43,922 nucleotides of DNA, from NCBI GenBank assembly GCA_937884485.1, contig CALGCG010000119.1:1-43922 (forward strand), read 5' to 3'. Positions within the stretch are counted from its first letter, which is position 1. Each line of letters begins with the position of its first letter. Below the pieces are notes generated by a model. The model saw only the letters and a list, made by a program, of their open reading frames with translations. It was not told the origin of the DNA and did no database searches. The stretch comes from an uncultured Bacteroidales bacterium (GTDB lineage: Bacteria; Bacteroidota; Bacteroidia; Bacteroidales; P3). Below are positions 30,893 to 37,384 of the stretch, one piece after another. Position numbers and translations under genes: made by a program.

Positions 30893-32136
30893 ATCTTGTC
30901 CGTTTTAAGTTTACGCTCAATCATGTCAAAGTCCTCATGTACACTCTCAGCCAGCACCTTAGCATAACGCTGCGTCTGCATGATGTTCGTATGCCCGAGC
31001 ATACGGCTGACGTTCTCAATCTTCACACCCTGGCTCAGCATGTAAGTGGCAAACGTATGTCTGGCCATGTGCGAGTGCAGCTTGGCCACACCGATCACCA
31101 TGCCGACAGCCTTCAGCATCTGGTTATAACGCTGGTTCGCCATCCTAGGAACTTTCATTCCGTGACGCTTCAGCACGTCAATGACAGGAGGCAACAGTTG
31201 TGACACATAAGGCACACCAGTCTTGACACGCTGCCCTACCAGCACCCACCGGCCCTTTTCCTGGCGATAGTTCTTGATGTCGAAGACCTGCGTATCAGCA
31301 TACGAAAGCCCCGTGAACATCTGAAACCTGAACAGGTCAATGGCCGTCTCAGCCTGCGAGCCAGGAACAGGAGTGAGCTCCATCACCTTCCGCATCTGAT
31401 CCTGCGTCAGGTAGTCAATCGCCTCCTTCGTCACCTTGCGAAACACACCCTTCATCCTGTCGTAGGGATTCGCGCTGATCACGCCCAGCATCATCGCCCT
31501 GTTCAGCATCGCCTTCAGCAGCTTGTGATAGTTATATACCGCACTCTGCTGAAGCGTCGGAGCCTCGATGCCGTCTATCATCTTGTTCTCAGTCATCGGC
31601 ACAGGCTGCCGTCTCAGCCACACGTCCCAGGCGTAGATATTCTCCACCGTCAGGTCATCCCACCTCGACAGTCTGCCATACGCCTTCATCTTGTTGCATA
31701 GCGTCGTATATCGTTTCTTCGTAGCCGTCGTGATATTTGCCACGCTGGCCTGCTCCTTGATCCATTCCGTCATCAGCGGCCTGCCGTCGTCATCATCCTT
31801 CGCAGGCTCCAGTTCCCACAGCCGCCGTCTGATGTCAGCCACGTCAATCGCTCTGCGCTCATCCAGGCAGGCGTTCACTTCCCGCTCAACAAACTTCACT
31901 ATCGATGTCAGCCGCTCGTTCAGGATGTCAGCATCATCCGTCATCCTCACCACTCCGTCATCATCCCTCATGCGCACGTTACGAACGGCATTGCCTACAA
32001 GCCTATCCTCGCGCACGCGCACACCCGTATTAATATAATAAGGTTTACGGTTCGCCGTCACCCTGACTTCGACAGGGCCTTCATCGCCCTTCCTTGCCCG
32101 GTGGTGATGGTCAAACACAAGTGATATACTAATCAT
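30889..32136 (-). CDS. tyrosine recombinase / phage integrase, 415 aa
   Basis: Standard Bacteroidales layout: N-terminal arm-binding domain (about 1-110), SAM-like core-binding domain (TEWIKEQASVANITTATKK, about 122-225) and catalytic domain with Lys305 (VKTGVPY), the HxxR box H356-MA-R359, His382 (LGHTN) and nucleophile Tyr391 (QRYAKV). The usual first Arg is Ser278 (FTGLSYAD), as in IntDOT of CTnDOT, which is active despite this. It integrates and excises the phage. It is transcribed leftwards and followed by the lipoprotein gene. The upstream region carries repeated sites likely bound by it. Confidence 0.93.
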   Translation of the reverse strand: MISISLVFDHHHRARKGDEGPVEVRVTANRKPYYINTGVRVREDRLVGNAVRNVRMRDDDGVVRMTDDADILNERLTSIVKFVEREVNACLDERRAIDVADIRRRLWELEPAKDDDDGRPLMTEWIKEQASVANITTATKKRYTTLCNKMKAYGRLSRWDDLTVENIYAWDVWLRRQPVPMTENKMIDGIEAPTLQQSAVYNYHKLLKAMLNRAMMLGVISANPYDRMKGVFRKVTKEAIDYLTQDQMRKVMELTPVPGSQAETAIDLFRFQMFTGLSYADTQVFDIKNYRQEKGRWVLVGQRVKTGVPYVSQLLPPVIDVLKRHGMKVPRMANQRYNQMLKAVGMVIGVAKLHSHMARHTFATYMLSQGVKIENVSRMLGHTNIMQTQRYAKVLAESVHEDFDMIERKLKTDKI

Positions 32137-32171
32137 AATTAATTCAATTTTAGGTTATCGTCATTCAATGT

Positions 32172-32456
32172 GTTTCCCCACTTTTGTTTCCCCACTTCCC
32201 GTTTTTGGGGAAACATTTGAAAAGTGGTAAAACATTTGGTAAAACATTTGGTTCATTTTGCGACGTTTTACAGCATTTTGCGTTTCCCCATCCTTTCGCC
32301 AAATTCCCCCAATTTTCCGCATTCACCAGCATTTCCGCAGTGTCCCCCATTTTTTTGTTTGTGGAGCTGGAGGGAGTAGTGTGGGGAAAAGGGGGACGTA
32401 GTGGTTATGGGGGATTGGGGAGATTTGTTAACATAATTTTTATGACGTGGGGAAAC
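32172..32456. repeat. att-like region with repeated GTTTCCCCA sites
   Basis: In the 326 nt between integrase and repressor the 9-mer GTTTCCCCA occurs five times exactly: forward at 32172, 32186 and 32282, reverse (TGGGGAAAC) at 32206 and 32448. A near copy lies at 32382. Two tandem copies of GGTAAACATTT-like 12-mers (GGTAAAACATTT) lie at 32227-32238 and 32239-32250. Such clusters next to int are typical arm-type sites of attP or operator/iteron sites. No crossover core could be picked without the host sequence. No gene is called here. Confidence 0.65.
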
Positions 32457-32462
32457 ATTTTT

Positions 32463-33005
32463 TTATCGCTTGGTGATTTTTGATTCTTCTGCTGTGCCGA
32501 TGGGGAAGGGGTAGTTTGAGAGTGCACGTGAGTCGATGATGCGTCGGTAGTCGATGAGTCGTGCCTTCTGCTCTGTGATGAGCTGGTCTTTCGTTGCGAT
32601 CTGCTCACGTAGCGACTGTATGAGTTCGTCTTTTGTGCGGAGCTCACGTTTTAATGATTCGATGGTCTCGTCTGCCTTTGCGAGTGCTGAGTTGAAGACG
32701 CTGGACATGTCTGGTATGCGAGCGGCTGGTTCTATTGGTATAGGGTTGGCCGCTTCTTTTTTATTGTTATCAGTTAGGTCGCCTGTACCATTTAGCAGAT
32801 AGTCGAGTGAAATAAAGTCGCTGACTACTGAGTGAAATGATATCACGAAGTTTTCGTCATTCTTTTCTTTTATACGAGCAAGGGCACGTGTGAATGACGC
32901 TTCAGACATTCCCATCATATCGGCAATATCTTTTTGCAATATCCCACGATTATGCTTTAACCAGGCGAGTGCTTGCTTGACTCTTATGTATAATCCATCT
33001 TGCAT
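32463..33005 (-). CDS. CI-like repressor: HTH plus coiled coil, 180 aa
   Basis: Residues about 1-70 are a helix-turn-helix domain (RVKQALAWLKHNRGILQKDI, then ADMMGMSEASFTRALARIKE) with an extra region ending LDYLLNGTGDL, as in Bacteroidales phage repressors. Residues about 100-160 are a heptad coiled coil (IESLKRELRTKDELIQSLRE). There is no LexA/S24 protease domain, so induction would not be by RecA-driven self-cleavage. It is divergent from the early genes and probably binds the palindrome near 33042. As a leftward gene it is likely the lysogeny repressor. Confidence 0.8.
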   Translation of the reverse strand: MQDGLYIRVKQALAWLKHNRGILQKDIADMMGMSEASFTRALARIKEKNDENFVISFHSVVSDFISLDYLLNGTGDLTDNNKKEAANPIPIEPAARIPDMSSVFNSALAKADETIESLKRELRTKDELIQSLREQIATKDQLITEQKARLIDYRRIIDSRALSNYPFPIGTAEESKITKR

Positions 33006-33041
33006 AATTTACCCCAGTTTATTAAAATTACTTAAAAGTTT

Positions 33042-33059
33042 ACCCAAATTGATGTGGGT
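33042..33059. promoter_or_regulatory. candidate repressor operator
   Basis: An inverted repeat ACCCA-8 nt-TGGGT lies between the repressor start and the early promoter and overlaps its -33 region. A similar TTTACCC occurs twice nearby (33008 and 33039). The position fits a dimeric HTH binding site. Confidence 0.45.
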
Positions 33060-33082
33060 TTCAAAATTAGTTTGTATCTTTG
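33049..33082 (+). promoter_or_regulatory. early rightward promoter (Bacteroidales type)
   Basis: A -7 element TATCTTTG at 33075-33082, identical to that at 1790, with a TTG at 33049 about 23 nt upstream. It would start the rightward early transcript 30 nt before the small ORF at 33112. Confidence 0.7.
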
Positions 33083-33111
33083 CACTCGAAAGTAAGTAAA
33101 ACCAACGAGGC

Positions 33112-33246
33112 ATGAAAATAGCCGTCAGACGGGAGGCCGTCTTTTCGGAGCGGATAACCGCCAATTTGCGAACACTTTGCGAGGGTGTCGGATTGCAAAT
33201 ATACGGCTTTTTCTGCCAAGTTGGAACAATTAAGGCTAACATTTAA
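33112..33246 (+). CDS. possible leader peptide / small early protein, 44 aa
   Basis: It is the first ATG after the early promoter, opening a 44-aa basic frame (KIAVRREAVFSERITANLRT) that stops 14 nt before the next gene. Near its start the RNA can form AGACGG/CCGTCT followed by TTTT, a terminator-like hairpin, so the frame might serve in attenuation. The protein itself is not recognised. Confidence 0.4.
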   Translation: MKIAVRREAVFSERITANLRTLCEGVGLQIYGFFCQVGTIKANI

Positions 33247-33259
33247 GTAAGTTTAAGAA

Positions 33260-33457
33260 ATGGCGCAGGAAAAAGTGACAAGACAGGAGCTGAGAGATAT
33301 GCGTGTTGGGCAGACTCGCATCATCACACTGGCAGACCCGAAAAAGATTCCGTCTGCTCGTATTACTTGCCTCCAGATGAAGCAGGAGGAGGGTTTGGAA
33401 TTTGCCTTCAGGTCTGACTATGAGACGAAGGCTGTGAGTATAACGAGGGTAAAGTGA
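33260..33457 (+). CDS. hypothetical early protein, 65 aa
   Basis: A small basic protein with the pattern TRQELRDMRVGQTRIITLAD and a beta C-terminal half (EFAFRSDYETKAVSITRVK). It resembles small phage DNA-binding or regulatory proteins in size, but no family is recognised. Second gene of the early transcript. It is followed 2 nt after its stop by a hairpin repeat. Confidence 0.6.
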   Translation: MAQEKVTRQELRDMRVGQTRIITLADPKKIPSARITCLQMKQEEGLEFAFRSDYETKAVSITRVK

Positions 33458-33458
33458 T

Positions 33459-33486
33459 GTCGCAATGACATTGCGACATACTGGAC
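33459..33486 (+). repeat. hairpin repeat in the early region
   Basis: Stem GTCGCAAT/ATTGCGAC, loop GAC, tail ATACTGGAC. Again the stem differs from the common form while pairing stays perfect. Confidence 0.88.
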
Positions 33487-33500
33487 GGAATGAAAGGGTG

Positions 33501-33656
33501 ATGACAATGAATGAGCGTGAGAAGAAGCAAATTGCAATGCTGGTGAGGAAGATTGAGATCATGCGTCCCTTCCTCTGCTCTAAGATTGCATGCAAGGACA
33601 GGAGTCGTGCTGATGTTTGTCCGCATTGTGGTTGTGTTATTAACTTGCCGCAATGA
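33501..33656 (+). CDS. small cysteine-rich early protein, 51 aa
   Basis: I used ATG 33501, just after the preceding repeat; ATG 33507 is an alternative. The protein has the motif KIEIMRPFLCSKIACKDRSR and then VCPHCGC, four or more cysteines that could form a zinc site. The MRPFLCxxxxC part is shared with the lysis-region protein ending at 11762. The last codons and stop (CCG CAA TGA) come from the next repeat. Confidence 0.55.
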   Translation: MTMNEREKKQIAMLVRKIEIMRPFLCSKIACKDRSRADVCPHCGCVINLPQ

Positions 33657-33675
33657 TATTGCGACATACGAAACA
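33648..33675 (+). repeat. hairpin repeat at a gene end
   Basis: Stem CGCAAT/ATTGCG, loop GAT, tail ACATACGAAAC. The stop codon TGA of the cysteine-rich gene is formed by stem and loop bases. Confidence 0.75.
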
Positions 33676-33686
33676 AAGGGAACGGT

Positions 33687-33986
33687 ATGCTGACGAAGGA
33701 TGAGATGAGGGAGCTGAAGGGCGTTGTCAGGCGCACGATGGAGGAGGAGATGGAGATGTACTCTGAGGTGTGGCTGACAGGCGAGGAGCTGAAGAAGGTG
33801 TGCGGGGTGTTCACCAAAGCATGGCTGAACAGGTACGGACATTCACTGCCCAGAAGGATGCCGAAGGTGACCGATGAGAAGGGCGTGAAGAGAGGGAATA
33901 AGTGGGTTTATCCGAAGCACCAGATTCTGAGGATGATTCAGAACGGAGAGGTGGAGGATCTGAAGTGTAGGGCTGTGGTGATTTAG
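33687..33986 (+). CDS. hypothetical early protein, 99 aa (HTH-like?)
   Basis: A 99-aa basic protein: helical N-terminus (MRELKGVVRRTMEEEMEMYS), then TGEELKKVCGVFTKAWLNRY and SLPRRMPKVTDEKGVKRG, ending with KHQILRMIQNGEVEDLK. The TGEELKKVCG...RYGHSLPRRMPKV segment looks like the excisionase/MerR-type winged helix seen in phage early regions, but I cannot confirm it. Possible role in regulation or excision. Confidence 0.55.
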   Translation: MLTKDEMRELKGVVRRTMEEEMEMYSEVWLTGEELKKVCGVFTKAWLNRYGHSLPRRMPKVTDEKGVKRGNKWVYPKHQILRMIQNGEVEDLKCRAVVI

Positions 33987-34042
33987 TTGCGATGGAATCG
34001 CAACAGACGGGACGGGCTGCGGCGGTGGCGCAGCATAGGAGA
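33986..34042 (+). repeat. tandem hairpin-repeat pair before the structured RNA region
   Basis: Type A at 33986-34013 (GTTGCGAT, loop GGA, ATCGCAAC, tail AGACGGGAC) and type B at 34016-34042 (stem GCTGCGC/GCGCAGC, loop GGTG, tail ATAGGAGAC). Confidence 0.85.
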
Positions 34043-34048
34043 CAAAAA

Positions 34049-34624
34049 AGGAAGGGAAAGCCAGAATAAAGGTGCAAACCGGTGAATGGGAATAATGGGA
34101 GTGAGTGAGCTGCCGACCAAGATGCTATGGCAGACTATTACAGCGGCGGTGACTCTCAGAAAAGTTTAGGTGAGCAGGGCGGTTCGAGTCCGCCACCTTC
34201 CACAAACATAGGCAAGATGCCTGAAGATGTAACAACAGAGACACGAATCTCTGGGTACTCAGAAACTGCACGGGGAACCCCACGAGGGCCATCGGCAATG
34301 GTCTGAAAGCTCGTAACGGAAGACTACAGACACATGCTCCGCAACAAATACATAGCAGGACGAGAGGCAATGCACCGAAAGGTGTAGCCGGGCGGTAAAG
34401 CTCGCAGTGATGTGGGTCGGGTGAAAGTCCAGGGGTGAAAGATTCCTTAACCGCGCCAATGGAGGCCTGATTTGCGCGTGACGCTGAGTAGAGATGGGCT
34501 GGGCAGTGAGACTAAAATCGAAACCAGCAGTCGTTTGTTGTGATGAATGAAGGTATTGAGAATATGTTGTTTTTATCATCAGATAATGAACATGCCCGTG
34601 TGAGGATGCTCATGCGGGCTTTTT
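34049..34624 (+). ncRNA. candidate large structured non-coding RNA
   Basis: No convincing protein frame spans these ~575 nt. The stretch is rich in small stem-loops: GGCGG/CCGCC with the tRNA-type T loop TTCGAGT (34178-34194) followed by ACCTTCCA, whose complement GGAAGG lies at 34049; CAGAGA/TCTCTG; AGGC/GCCT; and GCACC/GGTGT with a GAAA loop. It ends in a strong terminator and lies right before a tRNA-like gene. Known large phage RNAs (GOLLD, ROOL) also sit near tRNAs, but I cannot match this to either. tmRNA and RNase P RNA were considered and do not fit. Confidence 0.5.
34594..34624 (+). terminator. strong rho-independent terminator
   Basis: An 11-bp stem GCCCGTGTGAG with CTCATGCGGGC (two G-T pairs), loop GATG, then TTTTT. 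It marks the 3' end of the putative structured RNA just 2 nt before the tRNA-like gene. Confidence 0.9.
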
Positions 34625-34626
34625 AT

Positions 34627-34705
34627 CGCCATGTAGCTCAGTTGGTAGAGCGTTAGCCGGAGGGCCCTCAGACTAAGGTCGGTGGTTCGATTCCACCTGT
34701 GGCGA
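34627..34705 (+). tRNA. tRNA-like gene with an expanded anticodon loop
   Basis: The cloverleaf is clear at both ends: acceptor CGCCATG/TGTGGCG with discriminator A, D arm GCTC-AGTTGGTA-GAGC, and T arm GGTGG-TTCGATT-CCACC. The anticodon arm is abnormal: stem TTAG/CTAA encloses 16 nt instead of 7-9, containing the perfect palindrome GAGGGCCCTC (34660-34669). No anticodon can be assigned. CCA is not encoded. It may be a degenerate, interrupted or non-decoding tRNA. Confidence 0.75.
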
Positions 34706-34714
34706 CTTTTGTTA

Positions 34715-34777
34715 TTGCGATATAATCGCAACAGACGGGACGATTAGGGCTGCGATGGTATCGCAGCATAGAGGGAC
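34715..34777 (+). repeat. tandem hairpin-repeat pair after the tRNA-like gene
   Basis: Type A at 34715-34741 (TTGCGAT, loop ATA, ATCGCAA, tail CAGACGGGAC) and type B at 34749-34777 (GCTGCGAT, loop GGT, ATCGCAGC, tail ATAGAGGGAC), then TTTTT. Confidence 0.88.
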
Positions 34778-34778
34778 G

Positions 34779-35180
34779 TTTTTACTGTTTCATATTTCGC
34801 ACTTTTGCAACGATTTGGATTATTAAGGTTTTTTAGTGATTGCATACTGGGCTGGGAAGCTCGGTGTGGAACGATGCAAAAATTGACCATTTTTTCTCCC
34901 GGTTGTCTGGGAAGATGGGCGGGAGATCTTTTCCCTTGTTGCTTCGCAACGTATGGGAATTTTTGTAGGGTTGCGATGGCATCGCAACAGACGGGACTGC
35001 AAATGGGCGGATGAGACTGGAAATGTTTTTTTTTCATTACATATTGGTATTTTTTTTCTGACATGATGGGCCGTGAGGCTCGTTTTGTGAACTAAGTGAA
35101 CTTCTGTGGACTTCGGGCTGTGAAGCTGGGAGTCCATTTTGATTTGAGATTTTTTTTGTATAACTAAATACTTTACGATT
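34779..35180 (+). other. non-coding stretch with scattered hairpins
   Basis: About 400 nt without a convincing gene. Frames on both strands look like noise and run through a hairpin repeat. It holds GTTGC/GCAAC (34939-34950) inside a longer TTCCC...GGGAA stem, poly-T tracts and a region ending in an AT-rich leader for the gene at 35181. It could be an extended 5' leader, but I see no promoter matching the consensus. Confidence 0.5.
34970..34997 (+). repeat. hairpin repeat in the non-coding stretch
   Basis: Stem GTTGCGAT/ATCGCAAC, loop GGC, tail AGACGGGAC; a consensus copy. Confidence 0.9.
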
Positions 35181-35327
35181 ATGAGAAAATTTTTTGAGAT
35201 TATGGAGAAGAACATCCAGAAGGATGGGCTTACGTGGACTGACGTGGTGGTGTTCGGAGTGGCAGCACCATTGTTCTTCGTGATGGTGATCGGGTTCTTT
35301 GGATGGATTGAGACGCTTTGTGAGTAA
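35181..35327 (+). CDS. small membrane protein, 48 aa
   Basis: An ATG after the AT-rich leader TTTACGATT opens a 48-aa frame with an N-terminal amphipathic part (KFFEIMEKNIQKDGLTWTD) and one transmembrane helix (VVVFGVAAPLFFVMVIGFFG, about 22-41). The stop is 1 nt before the next start. Small single-span proteins are common in phage early regions, for example as superinfection-exclusion or host-takeover factors, but the function here is unknown. Confidence 0.6.
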   Translation: MRKFFEIMEKNIQKDGLTWTDVVVFGVAAPLFFVMVIGFFGWIETLCE

Positions 35328-35328
35328 C

Positions 35329-35829
35329 ATGAAGAATGATTATTTTGAACGGCTGAGCTCTGGAGAGATACTGCCGATGTTCAAGCGTGAGCTGAGGTTG
35401 GACAACAACCTGAAGCCTGAAGAGCGACAGCGACGTATTGATGTCAGGACGGAGATGCTTGCCACGCTGCTGGCTGCTTATCCTACGACACCGAACGAAA
35501 AGCTGGCGAAGGAGTTTGGCATCAGCATCAACTATGTCGTGTCGATCGCTCAGGCTTATGGTGTGCACAAGTCGAACAGGCTTTGCAGGAACAGACACGG
35601 AGTGCTGAAGATTCGACCCGAAGACAATGCCATCGTGGCGGTTTACGACTCGGTGAGCAAGGCTGCTGAGGATTTCGGTACTTGCTACAACACACTGCGC
35701 AGGAGAGTGGAAGGGTTTGAGGGCGGCATGCTTGGCGGTTATATATGGAAATACAGGGACGTGAAGAGGAAAGAGGAAGAGCCGATCTATGACGATGAGC
35801 CTGTGGAGCTGCTTGAATGGGAAGATTGA
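35329..35829 (+). CDS. HTH / NUMOD1-like DNA-binding protein, 166 aa
   Basis: I set the start at ATG 35329, directly after the membrane gene. The middle has a helix-turn-helix pattern (NEKLAKEFGISINYVVSIAQ), and the C-terminal part (AVYDSVSKAAEDFGTCYNTL, then GGYIWKYRD) is a NUMOD1-like module usually seen in homing endonucleases. No nuclease domain is present, so it is probably a DNA-binding protein derived from such an element. The C-terminus is acidic (EPVELLEWED). An AT-rich tract follows. Confidence 0.65.
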   Translation: MKNDYFERLSSGEILPMFKRELRLDNNLKPEERQRRIDVRTEMLATLLAAYPTTPNEKLAKEFGISINYVVSIAQAYGVHKSNRLCRNRHGVLKIRPEDNAIVAVYDSVSKAAEDFGTCYNTLRRRVEGFEGGMLGGYIWKYRDVKRKEEEPIYDDEPVELLEWED

Positions 35830-35883
35830 AACATTAAAAAATTAAAAGATTAAAACATTAAAATATTAAAAAATTATCGAACT

Positions 35884-36639
35884 ATGGCAACAAAGAAGAT
35901 TTTATTCCAGAACGTTCCTAACGGGTATTCTCTGGACGTGGATGGAAACGGGTACATGTATTACAATGAGGTGGAAGCTCTTGCGGGCTTTCTGATTCAT
36001 TTCGGACTTGGTACGACCGAGGCGATGGAGAGGGGCAGCATCATCAGTCTGCTGTTCTCGTCGATGCTGGGTCAGGCCTACACCGACGCTGTGGACACGC
36101 TGAAGCAGCGTATAGGTGCACTGACATCAAAGTGCGACGTGACGATGGATGACATGGACAGGTCGATCAAGTATGTCAACGAGGCACAGAAGCAGATTGA
36201 AGGCATGCGCAAGGAGATTGACAGCCTGAGATACCAGTTGTCGGCATCGCTCAAGGACATGAAGGACGTGAAGGAGAAGAGCGACACTGCCATTAAGCAT
36301 GTGAACGAGCTGACGGAGAAGAGCAAAACGCTGGACAACAAGATGACTAACATCCTGGAAGTAGCAGAAGCCGTGGAGAAAGCCAAGAAGGGCAAAAAGA
36401 AGGCCGACAAGCCCGAGAAAGAGGGCAAGGCGAATGACGGCAAGGCTAAAGACAAAAAGCCCGCCACAAAGGCCGAGAAGGCGGCTGGCAAGCCTGCAAA
36501 GACCACGAAGAAGGACAAGCCGACAAAGAAGGACGATGACGAGCAGCCCAAGACCAGGAAAGGCAGGAACAGGGCTGCTGACGAGCAGGTGATGAAGGAG
36601 CTGAAGCGGCAGATGGACGACAACCCGAACATCAAGTAG
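35884..36639 (+). CDS. coiled-coil, lysine-rich protein, 251 aa
   Basis: The start context is ATCGAACTATG. Residues about 1-75 are a folded mixed domain, about 85-165 a coiled coil (YVNEAQKQIEGMRKEIDSLR), and the last 80 are a low-complexity basic tail (KKADKPEKEGKANDGKAKDK). The C-terminal helix has RAADEQVMKELKRQMDDN. Such histone-like tails bind nucleic acid non-specifically. Its place before SSB and the helicase genes suggests a replication or DNA-organising role. Family unknown. Confidence 0.6.
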   Translation: MATKKILFQNVPNGYSLDVDGNGYMYYNEVEALAGFLIHFGLGTTEAMERGSIISLLFSSMLGQAYTDAVDTLKQRIGALTSKCDVTMDDMDRSIKYVNEAQKQIEGMRKEIDSLRYQLSASLKDMKDVKEKSDTAIKHVNELTEKSKTLDNKMTNILEVAEAVEKAKKGKKKADKPEKEGKANDGKAKDKKPATKAEKAAGKPAKTTKKDKPTKKDDDEQPKTRKGRNRAADEQVMKELKRQMDDNPNIK

Positions 36640-36648
36640 CCATGCGCC

Positions 36649-37359
36649 ATGATTACCGAGATCAGCAAGCCAGCGGACATCGACCGTGAGTTCTGGGAGG
36701 ACTATGACAGGGCGACATACTGGATAAGAAAGAAGGTGAACCCACAGAGTGAGCGCATGAAGGTGTTTGAGGGAGCCTTCGACGTGTTAGACGGCATCAA
36801 GCAGCGTGCGCTTTCCGATGTCTACTACTACGACTCTCCGAAGACTGGCAACAAGTGGATGATGTGGGTCTGTGCAAAGTATGAGGATGACGGAGAGATG
36901 CACTTCCACTCGCGCATCATCCTCTACCGATATACTGAGGTGTCGATGACCATCATGGTTCCGATAACCATCGACATGGAGGGGCGCAGCGACGGAATCG
37001 TAGAGTGCAGCATCAAGGGCGTGAATGTCTACACGCATCACATGTTTATGCGTATGGCCGACAAGGACAGGCTCGGCATAGACCTAAGCGACCGGCTGAA
37101 GGTGATACGCAACTTCGTGGAGTACGTGATGGCGGGTTGGAGCGACACGCAACCACCCCGCAATGGCGAGAAGCACTGGCGCATCATGTTTCGTGCCCCC
37201 GGATCGTGGATAAACGGACACATCGTGATGGTTGGCGACAGACACGTGTCGATATACAAGACGTTCTGGCCTGACAAGTCGATGACCCCCGGACAGCTCC
37301 ACTATGTGCATTCATTCAGGAAGTTTGCCGACGCTAAGATGAGCAAAGGCAAAAAGTAA
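36649..37359 (+). CDS. hypothetical protein, 236 aa
   Basis: A 236-aa soluble protein with many aromatic and Met residues and beta-rich middle (KWMMWVCAKYEDDGEMHFHS, MTIMVPITIDMEGRSDGIVE). I recognise this as the kind of conserved hypothetical found in Bacteroidales phage replication regions, but no function can be given. It starts 9 nt after the previous gene and precedes SSB. Confidence 0.6.
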   Translation: MITEISKPADIDREFWEDYDRATYWIRKKVNPQSERMKVFEGAFDVLDGIKQRALSDVYYYDSPKTGNKWMMWVCAKYEDDGEMHFHSRIILYRYTEVSMTIMVPITIDMEGRSDGIVECSIKGVNVYTHHMFMRMADKDRLGIDLSDRLKVIRNFVEYVMAGWSDTQPPRNGEKHWRIMFRAPGSWINGHIVMVGDRHVSIYKTFWPDKSMTPGQLHYVHSFRKFADAKMSKGKK

Positions 37360-37384
37360 TAAACAACAAACAACAACATCAATC

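Noticed and set aside
34049..34624. tmRNA, RNase P RNA or group I intron for the non-coding stretch
   Set aside because: No tag-peptide frame with resume codon, no RNase P conserved blocks and no clear group I core pairing could be found by eye. A model search would be decisive.
34805..35215. Frames on both strands between 34.8 and 35.2 kb
   Set aside because: They pass through a hairpin repeat and poly-T tracts, lack plausible starts, and have no protein-like pattern that I trust.
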